A stretch of DNA of 26,514 nucleotides, taken from assembly GCA_030141605.1 (NCBI GenBank), contig JAQGDQ010001759.1:1-26514 (forward strand). Direction: 5' to 3'. Positions 9,901-20,900 of this stretch are shown one piece after another; the first letter of the stretch is position 1; every line of letters begins with the position of its first letter. Made by a program: the position numbers and the translations under genes. This DNA comes from Tubiluchus corallicola. Its lineage: Eukaryota > Priapulida > Priapulimorpha > Priapulimorphida > Tubiluchidae. The notes beneath the pieces are model-generated. The model ran no database searches, had not been told where the DNA came from, and saw only the letters and a list, made by a program, of their open reading frames with translations.

Positions 9901-10902
9901 CCGCAGTTTATGCTGGTACACGGTTTATCTAGACATGTGCGCATGGTCGCACGTGCACAACACCCAAACACACCACCGTGCTGGGCCGTGAAGCAAACAG
10001 TACTACCCTTACGTGCTCTAGTACCATACAGGTATAAAGAAAGAACTAGAGAAAAAAAATTTATTATATTGAATATTATCGATAATACTGAGTGAAAATA
10101 GGAGGTGCTGCAACTCTACAGTACCTGTACACAAGCCGCCACTGCTTGTGAACAAAAACTGTGTTGACTTATTGCTGATGTAATTTAGTGGTGGGGGTGG
10201 GGATGGGTGGAAATGACACTAACTGCAACAGCATATTGTTATAACAACTGACATGCGGCATCAGTGAATCACTTTACTGTTACCAATTTACAGATGTGGC
10301 ACAGGAAATTTACAAAGGATACGACAACTGCTGTAGAACCTGTAAAAAAGTTGAAGTTTATAATTACAATATAAATTCAAATTTTGACGAGATTTACCCA
10401 TGACCATGATTTTGTTACATGTCACGTGTTTTAATTTTGTCAAGTACACCATTCTGTAAGGTAGCCTATTGTTGTTTTACTTTAACAGTACAGTAGGCGC
10501 AAACAAACATTATGATACCACTAATCACTATTGGCCAGTAACCTCATCTGTGATAATAAGATAGCGAAATCTAAAAACACATTATATGACTATCTGAAAA
10601 CTAGTGTTACTAACACAGCACTTAAATACCATTGAATTCAAGTTCAAATATAAATTCAGTTTATTTTACGCAGCAAACTGCAACATTACCAATTATTACA
10701 GCATTAGCAAAAAAAATAAATTCAATGAATGTGCTTGTAACCCAAGTTGTTACTTAGAAATAGAGAAAAATTTATTATCTAATAAAACGACAGCTTATAT
10801 GATACATGTTTAAACTACAGAATTGATGCAAGTAATATGAAATACAAAAAACTCTTGAAAAATTTATTGAGTGATAAAATGTTTTTTCATACCTGGCGCC
10901 AT
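3968..10902 (-). CDS. TMEM216: TMEM216-like tetraspan ciliary transition-zone protein (spliced gene)
   Basis: The minus-strand exons at 6894-6987, 5118-5210, 4086-4287 and 3968-3986 join in continuous phase to about 134 codons. The family's usual length is about 145. Readable family signatures are ILLFLNGWYAGAFVLAELLV in the first long exon, a LPYRKGN stretch after the first helix pair, and KGNLTERSM followed by LWQTYVLRIEVI in the main exon. Four hydrophobic segments are visible, as expected for TMEM216. In known animals the protein sits in the MKS/B9-tectonic complex at the base of cilia; loss causes Joubert and Meckel ciliopathies. That role is taken from the family and was not tested here. 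The start exon is tentative: ATGGCGCCAG at 10902-10893 encodes MAP as in other species, but its phase does not join directly to the next exon. The introns are loaded with transposon relics. The gene is head to head with SND1. Confidence 0.85.
4086..4287 (-). CDS. TMEM216: TMEM216 main exon, third and fourth membrane segments
   Basis: The acceptor ccttgttag and donor gtatgt enclose 202 bases. The translation includes GQKGNLTERSMAVGLSLLLS and LWQTYVLRIEVI, both highly characteristic of TMEM216, and ends SIITFVR across the next junction. The frame stays open into the intron, so retention would give a different C-terminus. Confidence 0.9.
4478..5094 (+). mobile_element. 617-bp miniature inverted-repeat element, copy 1
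   Basis: It is the reverse complement of 23242-23855 over its whole length, at perhaps 80% identity. Shared landmarks include GCACTAGTGCC and TTTAAAGAGTAGATTGTTTT. The ends read AAGGAAGCC and, reverse complemented, AAGCAAAACCGGACC, a weak inverted repeat of about 13 bp. There is no coding capacity. It fills most of the TMEM216 intron between 4288 and 5117. The superfamily is not assigned. Confidence 0.7.
5118..5210 (-). CDS. TMEM216: TMEM216 exon with second membrane segment
   Basis: 93 bases run from the acceptor tttatag to the donor gtaaac. They encode GETLPYRKGNLAAEIILVIL and then LGSLEGLRIFLG across the junctions. Both ends are phase 1 and fit the neighbouring exons. The donor lies only about 18 bp from the end of a 617-bp miniature element. 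Confidence 0.87.
5290..6375 (+). mobile_element. Non-LTR retrotransposon 3' fragment (CR1/L2/Jockey-like), split by a hAT element
   Basis: Residues read from 5295-5460 include SLVTSHFDYCNSLLCGLP, and 6016-6375 continues with FKILCVACKCLHNMAPH, then FSVAGRREWNTLPLDLH and KKLKTRLF. This is the conserved tail after the reverse transcriptase domain in CR1/L2/Jockey-type LINE ORF2 proteins. The order is correct, the frame is shifted or broken in places, and the two halves are separated exactly by the element at 5461-6007. It is a dead fragment in a TMEM216 intron, in the opposite orientation to the gene. Confidence 0.8.
5461..6007 (+). mobile_element. hAT-like non-autonomous element, copy 1 (nested in LINE)
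   Basis: It begins CAGTGGCAGCTCATAGTTAA and ends with the complement of a similar terminus (GAGCAGCCACTA). The flanking octamers AGCTAGGG and AACTAGGA match at 6 of 8 positions, the target-duplication length expected for hAT. The body aligns with the cleaner copy at 9688-10144. No transposase frame is present. Confidence 0.75.
6376..6893. other. TMEM216 intron, ATT/ATG microsatellite
   Basis: An imperfect AAT/GAT trinucleotide run occupies about 6519-6585. The rest is AT-rich intron with nothing recognised. Confidence 0.5.
6894..6987 (-). CDS. TMEM216: TMEM216 exon with first membrane segment
   Basis: The acceptor ttgtacttag precedes AGG and the donor is gtatgt. The exon encodes RSSLPYQILLFLNGWYAGAF and a further 11 residues ending FIYK, plus one base. 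The family's conserved LNGWY motif is intact. An in-frame TAG immediately upstream confirms that the exon cannot extend 5'. Confidence 0.88.
7540..8514 (+). mobile_element. Tc1/mariner-like non-autonomous element (family A, complete copy 2)
   Basis: The termini are CAGTGGGCGCCGCTTAATAG and, on the other strand, CAATAGACGCCGCTTAATAG. They are flanked on both sides by TA (7538-7539 and 8515-8516), which defines both ends at 975 bp. TTAATAGACTC-like motifs repeat inside both termini, suggesting multiple transposase binding sites. There is no transposase frame; the 60-codon frame at 8017 has no motif. It shares family and body with 636-1317. Confidence 0.85.
8766..8927 (+). repeat. 54-bp tandem repeat, three essentially identical copies
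   Basis: Copies start at 8766, 8820 and 8874, each beginning TTTACGTATTCGATCTCTG. Lack of divergence indicates a very recent expansion, or collapse and duplication during assembly. It lies in the long TMEM216 intron. Confidence 0.95.
8928..9679. other. TMEM216 intron, nothing recognised
   Basis: AT-rich sequence. The 86-codon minus-strand frame at 8911-9171 starts beside the 54-bp repeat, has no domain and is not called. Confidence 0.4.
9688..10144 (+). mobile_element. hAT-like non-autonomous element, copy 2, with perfect 8-bp target duplication
   Basis: The element starts CAGTGGCGGCTCGTAGTTAA and ends with ACAAGCCGCCACTG, giving terminal inverted repeats CAGTGGCGGCT. The octamer CTTGTGAA occurs immediately on both sides, at 9680-9687 and 10145-10152. 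This is diagnostic of hAT insertion. At 457 bp it carries only a short frame without transposase motifs. It is homologous to 5461-6007 but about 90 bp shorter. Confidence 0.92.
10153..10892. other. TMEM216 5' intron, nothing recognised
   Basis: A low-complexity GGTGGGGGTGGGGATGGGTGG tract begins at about 10190. The 69-codon frame at 10604 has no features. An unfound small TMEM216 exon could be here or further left. Confidence 0.35.
10893..10902 (-). CDS. TMEM216: Tentative first coding exon of TMEM216
   Basis: Minus-strand ATGGCGCCAG is followed by gtatga, a good donor, and encodes MAP plus one base. Known TMEM216 proteins also have a MAP-containing start. It ends in phase 1, whereas the next recognised exon must start in phase 0, so an unseen small exon of 3n+2 bases would be required, or this is not the start. 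Confidence 0.4.
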
Positions 10903-11907
10903 TTGTTTACGGAGAAGTCCGCACTAAATATTTTTTTAGTAATTCTGAAACAAAAATAAATTTTTGTTACAGTATTTTTACAAGAAGAAAAGTGCTATTT
11001 AAGAATTGTTGCTTATCTTTATTTCTGGAGCTGTAGCATAAAAATATGAAAATTTATATTTTTGTTAAGTGCGGACCTGCCATTGGACGCTTGTCGCCTG
11101 CGCTCGCCACATCACCAGTAAAACGAGTAATAAAGAAAGTTGAAACATCTTTCGAGGCAAAGCCTTGCTTATTAGTTTATACTTCGCCGTATCTAACGTA
11201 CTTTTCATAAGAGACTTTCGTGTTTCAATTTGGTATATATTTCTGGGTGTTCTTAGTTATCGTTTTCTCAGATTTAACTTTGTATTGTAAAGTTTTGGAT
11301 GTCGTAATCACTAGGTTAATCAAGTAGCTGGTTTTTGCTAAATACTTTATATTGCCTGTGCTCCATGCGTCACTTTGATCTTAAGTTGATACAGGCTAGC
11401 GGTGTTGTTAATAGTTTTAAAAAAGATAAACAAAATTTTTGTAAAGTTGCACAATACTTATAATTTTGCACCTTGCAAAAGACGATGCATTTCTGTATAT
11501 GTAACAATGTACCACTATAACGACAATCGGAAAAAATTAAGTAATCATTGTTATTAAGTGAATCTTATGAAAAAGAGGTGGTTTATAAAATCCAGCTAGC
11601 AGAGTAGTTTGAACCGGGTGAGGGAGTGCTTTCGATTTCGCAAGCAAGCTTTTAGTTTTAGAGCAGATTTCATGGATTTCAGAAAAAAGTTTTAAAGCTT
11701 GTTAAGGAGCCGTTGTGGTATGATTACTGGTAGTCACCATCATTATGTACTTCATAATTATAATATCGTTACTCTACAATGTTAATCTTGAGCTTGTTTT
11801 AACATCTAGGTCTTGAGAATTTCGTTAGATTGACACACAGTGCGAGTCAGACATTTCATCATTATATAATAACATTAAGCGTGTAGACGTATCAGAAAAC
11901 CATTGTC
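10903..11907. promoter_or_regulatory. Divergent TMEM216/SND1 intergenic region
   Basis: About 1 kb separates the tentative TMEM216 start from the SND1 start, and the genes point away from each other. A CCATTGG box lies at about 11080-11086 within a locally GC-richer segment (11070-11110). No convincing TATA element was fixed and the transcription starts are unknown, so shared control is an inference from arrangement only. Confidence 0.45.
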
Positions 11908-11915
11908 ATGGCAAC
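11902..11915 (+). promoter_or_regulatory. X-box (RFX) consensus match over SND1 start codon
   Basis: ATTGTCATGGCAAC fits RYYNYYATRRNAAC at all defined positions and overlaps the SND1 initiation codon. RFX factors drive many ciliary genes, and TMEM216 is the divergent neighbour. It lies about 1 kb from the tentative TMEM216 start, so the link is speculative and the match may be fortuitous. Confidence 0.3.
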
Positions 11916-11958
11916 AACTCAGGCTCCAGTTCAACTGCACAGAGGAATTGTCAAACAG
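11908..11958 (+). CDS. SND1: SND1 exon 1
   Basis: It encodes [17 protein letters not shown], ends in phase 0 and has donor gtttgt. The start was chosen because RGIVKQ aligns with the family's extreme N-terminus. Confidence 0.9.
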
Positions 11959-14900
11959 GTTTGTTGAACTAGTTCATTATTTAAATAGTTATAAACACGT
12001 TGTGATACATTTTTATTTGCAATTGTATTAGCGCTTGTTAATCTTTTTTTGTACGTAATATTTAAGCAATGTTTGTCTTGGCGTTGTTGTGTGTGACTAT
12101 CTAGTGTTGGCTTAATGCTTAAACAATTAGCATTGTTGTTTTAAACCACAGGAACAGAATAAAATAGATACTTTTGCAGAATGAAACCAACAAACAAGAT
12201 GGTTTTTAAATAATTACTAACAAACCAATTATTAATGAAATAATTATATAAAACTATTTATAATAAGACTGAGTTCTGTATTGAATAATAAGGTCGTTAG
12301 CGACACAGATAAAAATGATAGCGCGCATTACCAGCTGTAATTATTGCAATGTAGAAATAATAAACGCAGTGAATCAACTGCCATTATAAATGTATGCACA
12401 TGAAAATCAGAAGTACAAAATTCACACAGTGAAAACAATTTACACATACAAGCCATACCTGTCCTCATTATACCTGCTGGTGATCTTATTTATATAACTA
12501 CAGTAGCTTCCAGAACATCATCGAAGCACCACTATTATGTAGTGATCATTCCAGACAATTACACAACTTAATTACACTATCATTCTAGATCTTTCTACGT
12601 GCCACGCATAACAAATGTATGTGTGGGCGGATGACATACACACAGCAGTAAAGCAGGATCATTGTAGCATTTAGTTTAGTTTAGTATTTAGTTTAGCATA
12701 TGAGTTCTAAAAACACTTTATTTCATTTGTGGTACATAGGTAAATTTGGGTACATATATGTGTATATGTATATCATTGTATATACAAGTAAGTAATATGG
12801 TGCATTGTAATACAAGTAAGTGGTGCATTGAAAGATAATCACATAATTCATATTCGTAACTATTTAAAAAAAAATTCATTCTTTAAGGCTCACTCAAAGT
12901 CGTAATTACATATTATGTTTTCCTTTCTCAACTTTCAGGTTTATTGCTCTTATACCATTGCTATTATTACATCATTTACTTCATCCTTATTTACATTAAG
13001 TTATCTACAGAAGCATGCATAACAATAATAATTTTTTCATTTAAGTAAGGTGAGTGTGTTAATGACTGTATGGTCGTACACTCACCTCGCACTACTCAAA
13101 TTATTTTATTTAAAGTTTATTAGTGTTTTTGATATTGTATTTTTTGATGTGTGAAATAAAATTCATAGTTCATAGGTATCAAGTAGCTAATCTGACCGTT
13201 TCAGGTGCTTACTGGTGATTCGATTGTGGTCCGAGGACAACCGAAAGGCGGTCCCCCACCTGAGCGCACCATTTGTCTGTCGAATGTCGTAGCGCCTAAA
13301 CTTGCTCGGCGGGCGAATCCAAATGTTGAAGCGTCGGTTGAAACGAAGGATGAGGTAAGATGTGCAAAGCATAATTATGACTTGCCATAAGTGAATGTGG
13401 TGAAGGTAGAGACTGGCATACATGAAGAATAACATTTGGCTTAGGTAATTTCATACAGTAGCTGCAGTCTGTAGTGACATGTAGAAATGTCTTTAAACGA
13501 AACCAAGACTTCCACAAAAAGTAATGTAAAAGAATTGAGATGCGTTCCTAAAGCAAAAATCAATGCTGTTTAAATTATACACATCAAACGTTTTATGAGT
13601 TTTATTCATATTTCTACTGATTAAGCTTCTTTCTGTTTGTTTGAAACCACCTGTACATCTTACCAGTATTTAGCAAGCCTTGCTAGCAAGCCTTGCTTTA
13701 AACACTGCATAATGAAAGCCAAGCCCTGCATGAAGCTATCTTGAGACAATTTCATTTAGTAATAATCTGGTTGTATTAGCAACAAGTTGCAGACAAAATT
13801 CATTGGCATAAAGTTTAAACTCAGGTGCCTGGAGGCGTATAAATTGGCAAATAGATCTCACTTGATACAATCGGCTAAAATTTAGTACATAGTCAGTTGG
13901 GAAGCAAAGGCATTGTAATAATTGCACTGTTTAGGTTACTAATGTGTCCCAAAAAACTCTCCATGCAAATCTATGTTACTTAGCATTTCTGTTGGAAAGA
14001 CTTATGTAACTGGAAACAATAATTTAAAATTTTCGTGCCAATTGGTAAGATGTCGCTGGCTCACTCTCCAGGGTGCGCCACTCACTAACAAAAAACGTAT
14101 TTTTAATCAGATTGATAGGATACTGTAATTTAAAATTTTGCTTAGTAGCATGTATGCTACTTATGTTTTGATTATTTTTCAAACTTCACACAATGTTATC
14201 TAAACTTGTTTCAAATGACCTAACATTAAAATGGCTGTGCCTGACGGTCATCACAGGAGTTTAGTAAATTTAAAAGTTTTATACAGCGTTACTGACGATG
14301 AAAGCCCTGCATGCATAAAGGCACTACGTAAATGGTATAAAATGGCTGTGCCCGACGGTCATCACATGAGTTTAGTAAATTTACAAGTTTTATACAGCGT
14401 TACTGACGATGAAAGCCCTGCATGCAAAAAGGCACTACGTAAATGGTATAAAATGGCTGTGCCTGACGGTCATCGCAGGTGTTTAGTAAATTTAAAAGTT
14501 TTATACAGAGCTACTGATGTGAAAGCCTTGCATCCAAAAAGTATAAAAAGAATTAAATGGTATAAAATTTCAAGACGAATTTTGTAAGCTTTATGTAAGT
14601 GGAGGGTTTTATTGTGCTTTAACGTAATTGTACAAAAAGATCAAATGTAGATGACATAAAATCTTAAAGCGGGTTTTTAAGCTGCATGTAACAATTCACT
14701 GATCTTCTCTCTTAATTGGTTAGGAGCAGTATGTTGATTTTCGTCTTGCGATGATATTATTTGTAATCACCATTTTATGATTAATTTACGTAGCCATTTG
14801 CCTGGGAAGCTCGCGAGTTCTTGCGGAAGAAACTCATCGGGAAGGAAGTGACATTCACCGTGGAATACAAAGTGCCTGGCTCTGATAGAGAATACGGTGT

Positions 14901-17900
14901 AGTGTACTTATTAGGAAAAGGTACCATAACTCTGTGATTTTCTGTTAATGAGTAATTTATTAAATTTTTTTAGATAGTAAGCACCTTTTTATACAGGTTG
15001 GCACCAGTTAAGCTGAGAGCAGCACATAGTGGTAGCGCCTTTTATGTATTCCATGCATGTGGGAAGACAAGAATCTAGCTCCTTAGCGAGGTTGACGTAA
15101 GATGAGGCAGTGAACTGATAGAGGTGTCCTAGCCACATTCGATGCATATGTATGCTCTCTTGAGAAGAAAATTTGCCAGGAGCTGCATGACAGATAAAAC
15201 TGCCAAAATCAGTTTTTCTGTCGTCACCTATCCATTTACTAACAGAGTTCGGTATTGTTGAACCTTGGTCATTAAGCGCATTGGTTTGTTTTCTTTAATC
15301 CGAATGTTATGATGCCATAATGTTATCGTAAACCTAAGTTAGTATATAGAACAGCACTGTTAGTCACAAATTTGAAAAGCATACATAAAACATATTATAT
15401 AATAAATTACTGCATAAATTGTTTAAAATAGTAAAACCTTGATTTGGGTACAATGCTGAGAGCATATTAATAAAATTCAAACTATAATCATAAATTCTTG
15501 TATTTTTGCAGGTAATATGCAGGAAAACATCACAGAATCCATGGTTAGCGAAGGACTGGTGGAAGTTCGGCGATTAGGAATAAAGCCTTCTGAGTGAGTT
15601 GTAACTTTCAAATCTCTAGCATGGTGTCCAAATATCTCGCATAGTGTAAACTTGACATTCAAGATTACTAGAGGCTAGATTCTCACTAAGTTCTCTAAAG
15701 TAGAAGTTAAACAGAAGAGGGGACATCTTTCCTCCCTGCCGTACACCATTGCCAACTTTAAAAATCTCAGAGTTATAGTTACCTCATCTCACTAGCATGT
15801 CTTGATGGGTGTAATAAAAAACAAGTAAACAAACAACAACATTTGGCATCTCAGTTTCAATGAGTTTTAAAAACAGTTTAAAATAATTAATTCTATCAAA
15901 GGCTTTGGAGGCGTCTAAAAACATTATATGTACAGTACTCTGGCGGTCTATATAATAGTCTACTACTTCTTTTAACATGTTAATACATAACGCAGTACCC
16001 AAATTCTCTACATATCCAAACTGGTTGGGCGTGGCAGGTCAAAATTTGGTCTGTCACTTTTCTGAATGTTTCTAAAATTCTGTTCCTCGTAGTTCAAGAA
16101 TTTTAAATATAATTGTAAGATTGCTGCTAGTATCCTTAGCATCGTTTGAATCGGTGAGTCGTTAGACACATTTTGAGCACGGCCAGGAAAATATAATTTG
16201 GTAAAATGTCAGGGAAAATGAAGAAAATGGGGCGAAAAGTTCGGGAAATTGGAAAGGGTTGCAAAAAATAATCACCGTGACACTATATTTTTCCAAACAT
16301 ATTTTTCAGCGATCCGTGTTCAAATAAAATTTTGCTGCATCAGGCTCCTAGTTTCGATTTCTGTTCCAAAAATATTGAATGGCCGACACATTATATATCA
16401 GTACATGTATGAATGTCTGTAGACAAAAATGTTTGAATATGTATACTGGCAATGCAATTTCTGCTTATCTTGGTCATGGAAAATCAATATTTCGTCAGGG
16501 AAATATATTTTAAAATTCTGTGGGAACCCTGTTCTTGGTCACGGAAAATCAATATTTGGTCAAGGAACAGTCAGAGAAATATATTCTAAGATTCTGTGGG
16601 AACAATGCTCGAGTTCACGATATTCTGTTATTGTACATTAGCTTGATGGGCCTACTGATAATGACTTTATATTCTAAGCAGTAAAATAGGACCTATTTCT
16701 GTCTTTGTACACACGCTTAGTTTATACGTTACCGTTACCAAGTTTGCCGCAGATAAAAATGTTTGACAAAAGGTAATCTGATGTACTGTTTGTTGCGGCG
16801 GTAAACGATAAAACGAGATCTGACAGGTGCTTGTGACATTGTAATGTAAAATTTCGTCTTCTGTGAGGCAACAATTATTTGCTGTTTATTTTTGTTTTGA
16901 CTTCATGGACCCTCTTTTGAAAAACCTGTGTTTATTGAAATAGAGTAGCATTTTTGTAATTTGCAAGTAATGTACCCTAGGTGGGACATTGCAACGTTTT
17001 CTACAAGAATTTCATAGGTGCTTTCATTTGTGCAGCGACCAGACTAAGCTTATCGATCTGGAAGAGTTGACCAAGGCTGCTGGCAAAGGCAAATGGTCGC
17101 AGGATCCAGACATAGCTAACAGAGTGCGAGACATATCGTGGAATCTAGAGAATCCTAGACATTTTGTCGACTCTCATCACAACAAGCCTGTACAAGGTGA
17201 GGACGAATCATCACGTGACCTGTCAAAAATTCAAATATTCTTGTAATAAACGTTTTCGTAGTTTCACTATGCTCACACGCAGTTGCTGTAGGTCAAAGGT
17301 TACGTGTACCACAGCAATGCGTTTTAACTACAACCGTCAGGTAATGTGTGGGCAAAGCAAAATCATGTGATGCTCAGTTCAGTAACATCAGTTGTTTTAT
17401 GTGGACTTTACTTAATTATGCATTAGACTGTCTGTAAAAGTGATTTACTAATACGATCTTGCTTAGGAACAAGAAAATATGAACTAGGCAAGGTTCTGGC
17501 TAGCTGTTAAAACTGTTGCTAATAAAGTAGCTTGGGCTGCAAGGTGTTGTCAAGTGTAGAGTGATTTACTAGTGCAATCTTGCTTAGGAACAAGAAAAAA
17601 TGAACTAGCTAAGGTTCTAGTTAGCTGTTAAAACTGTTACAGTAGCATGAGGTGTGAGGCATTGTCAAGTGTACACTTAACCGTTGACCTTTTCATGATC
17701 ATCATCAATCGCCGGAACTGCAAAAAGGCTTATTGAGGCTGTAACTGAAAAACCTGAGAAACACTGGTTTTACGGACGACTTTTTTAACGAATTTTGTCT
17801 TTTACAGTCAATTAATTCCACCTGGTTTTTAGTTTTCGAATGTTTTGCCATAAAAACTGTCAGAATTGAGCGTGGCTTGATATGTAGAACATTATTGTAA

Positions 17901-20900
17901 GTTATAACCCTTAACCCTTCAAGTTAGAGTATCCATAATATATAACATTATGCAAACGCAGTGTGCAAATCAGTTCTTTGTTATTTCAGCTGTTATTGAG
18001 TACGTACGTGACGGATGCACAATGAGAGCGTTTCTACTACCGAGCTTCCAATACGTAACTGTTATGTTATCGGGAGTTAAAGTAAGTTCACGTTTCTAAC
18101 TTTTTATAACATTTTGTTTTAGGAAGTGTGCACTAAATACTTATGACAAATAAACATTTATCAGCACTTGCTACCAGAGTTGTTCTTTCTTCTTCAAAGT
18201 CTCATTTCGCCTATTGTAGGCATTGCGGCAACAATATTTATTGGAGTATTCCACCCACTTCTATCTGCAGGTGACAGCGTAAGTTCTTCTACTCAAGAGT
18301 TGTTACCGTAATGAAATTTTCCGTGCGGTTTGCCGATAACTGCCCTTTAATTCAGTTTCGTTTTCGTCGAAACTTATTAAGTTTCGTTGCCTGTAATTTC
18401 CTCCCGAGGTTTTAGTGCTGTTTATCCAGTTTACCTTTTCTTTTCTCCTAGATATTAAAATACCGCTGGAAAATATTGGCTAAAGCCGTTCAAATAAGCA
18501 AAATTTTCTGTTGGGAGTAAGTCATTTACGGCAGTGTGGCATATATCTTCAGTGTTCACGAAGGTCTTCAGCCACAATCGACCGAAATATAGGCGTGTAA
18601 TTTGAACAAAACCAAGTTTAATTTTATAATTTACGAAATATAGGCAACAAGGTATTTACAAGATAAAATTTGTTTATTTTTTTAAGCATTTAGTTGTAAG
18701 GTTTAGTTCTAGTTGCAGTTCTAGCATTGCTCTGTAAATTGAATTCCGTGGTACTAGTTCAAGGCTCAGCTGTTATGTAATACAGTAGTTTCTGTTTTCG
18801 ACCGTAATTCGTTCCTAAAAAGCGTTTGAAAACCGATTTGGTTGAGTACCGAATCATTTATTCTCATAAGAAATAATGTAAAAGCAAATAATCCGTTCTC
18901 AAGCACTAAATGAACTGTAATGTATTACTAAAACGAAATATAATAATGCAAAAATGTTTATTCAAACAGTAGATATGATATAATTGATAAGAAAAACATA
19001 ATAGAATTACTTTGAAAGAAAAACGTAATTGTTCCTGCACGGAAAAAGCGGAGATAAATAAGCGTAGAAAGCACTTAGCGATATTAGGCGATTCAAATCT
19101 TGTGCGTGACTGCTCTCGCGCGCGGTCGGTTACGCTCGGCTCTACTCGGCTGGCCGCACATGTGTTCATCACGTGTTTGGCGGTTGGTCGAATACCGAAA
19201 TTTTGGTCGAGAACGGAGACAATTTCAGCTCGAATTTTCTGGTCGAAAACCGATTTGTACGAATACGGAGACGTTCGACAACGGAGCTATGACTGTACAA
19301 ATTTTTGTCGGCTAGCTTATTTCATCAGGTTTGTATTGCAGCAATAAAAGCAAACAAGCAAAAACATGTTTACCTATTTAAGAATTTTGTAGTTTTAATA
19401 GTAGTTGGTTTTGCAAAAGTGATCTTGGTATTGGTTTTGTTTCCGCATCGGTTGCCAAACGTTAGATAAATTTCGGTTTCAGTGACATCTGCTTCTTGCT
19501 GCATAGTTATTTAAAATTTACAACTTCTGGAAAATGCCATTATGAATTTTGCACAAACGAAGTGTTAAGGAAATCTTCTTTATTCGAAATATGATAAATA
19601 TCGGCCGTGTTACTGATTCATACGCTGGTCACATTTTGTTTTTATGTACATTAAAATATAATCAATTTTAGCTTATCAGACGTCGAACAGAATGCCAGCA
19701 AAATGTCTACTATCCAAATGTAATTAGCTAGTTAGTTACTTAATTAGTGCATTATCTAATTCATTAATTTCTAGATTATCAAACCATCAATGATATGTTT
19801 CTTTTGTCTTGAGGAAAGAACTATTGGATCCAGCTTGCACCCCAGTCGTCTTACAACAAATCCACCTGAACCGATTGTAGTCGTAAGTCGATGACTGTAG
19901 ATGAATATTGGGTCCAGCTTGCACCCCAGTCGTCTTACAACAAACCCACCAGAACCGATTGTAGTCGTAAGTCGATGACTGTAGATGAATATTGGGTCCA
20001 GCTTGCACTTCAGTCGTCCTACAACAAACCCACCAGAACCGATTGTAGTCGTAAGTCGATGACTGTAGATGAATATTGGGTCCAGCTTGCACCTCAGTCG
20101 TCTTACAACAAATCCACCAGAACCGATTGTGGTCGTAAGTCGATGACTGTAGATGAATATTTGGTCCAGCTTGCACCCCATTCGCCTTACAACAAATCCA
20201 CCTGAACCGATTGTGGTCGTAAGTCGATGACTGTAGATGAATATTGGATCCAGCTTGCACCCCAGTCGTCTTACAACAAATCCACCAGAACCGATTGTGG
20301 CCGTAAGTCGACGACTGTAGGTGAATATTGGATCCAGCTTGCACCCCAGTCGTCTTATAACAAATCCACCAGAACCAATTGTGGTCGTAAGTCGACGACT
20401 GTAGGTGAATATTGGATCCAGCTTGCACCCCAGTTGTCTTACAGCAAATCCACCAGAACCGATTGTGGTCGTAAGTCGACGACTGTAGATGAATATTGGA
20501 TACAGCTTGCACCCCAGTCGTCTTACAGCAAATCCACCAGAACCGATTGTGGTCGAAAGTCATCGACTGTGGGTGAATATTGGATCCAGCTTGCACCCCA
20601 GTCGTCTTACAACAAACCCACCAGAACAGATTGTGGTCGTAAGTCGATGACTGTAGATGAATATTGGATCCAGCTTGCACCCCAGTCGTCTTACAACAAA
20701 CCCACCAGAACCGATTGTGGTCGTAAGTCGACGACTGTAGTTAGTTGTTTTCTATAACCACCGCTTATTCACTAATGTTTGCATTTTGCAGTGTCCTATG
20801 TTTAAAATGGAAGATAATAAACAGGTAATGGAAGAGTACGCACAAGAAGCCAAGTTTTTCGTTGAAAGTCGACTACTGCAGAGGGATGTTAACGTTATCC

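Noticed and set aside
13187-13517. Minus-strand frames of 82 and 73 codons over SND1 exon 2
   Set aside because: Antisense shadows of a conserved exon.
15477-15662. Minus-strand frame of 61 codons over SND1 exon 4
   Set aside because: Antisense to a supported exon; it does not continue the adjacent reverse transcriptase motifs.
17164-17370. 68-codon frame overlapping SND1 exon 5
   Set aside because: A different frame from the conserved [10 protein letters not shown] reading, so a shadow.
19012-19347. 111-codon plus-strand frame
   Set aside because: Lies in the pogo-like miniature element and runs past its end; no transposase motif.
19823-20745. Possible CRISPR array
   Set aside because: Units are contiguous with no variable spacers and the genome is eukaryotic; this is a minisatellite.
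19771-20757. Frames of 104 to 297 codons with a 28-residue repeat
   Set aside because: Produced by the 84-bp minisatellite, open on both strands at once, within SND1 intron 6.
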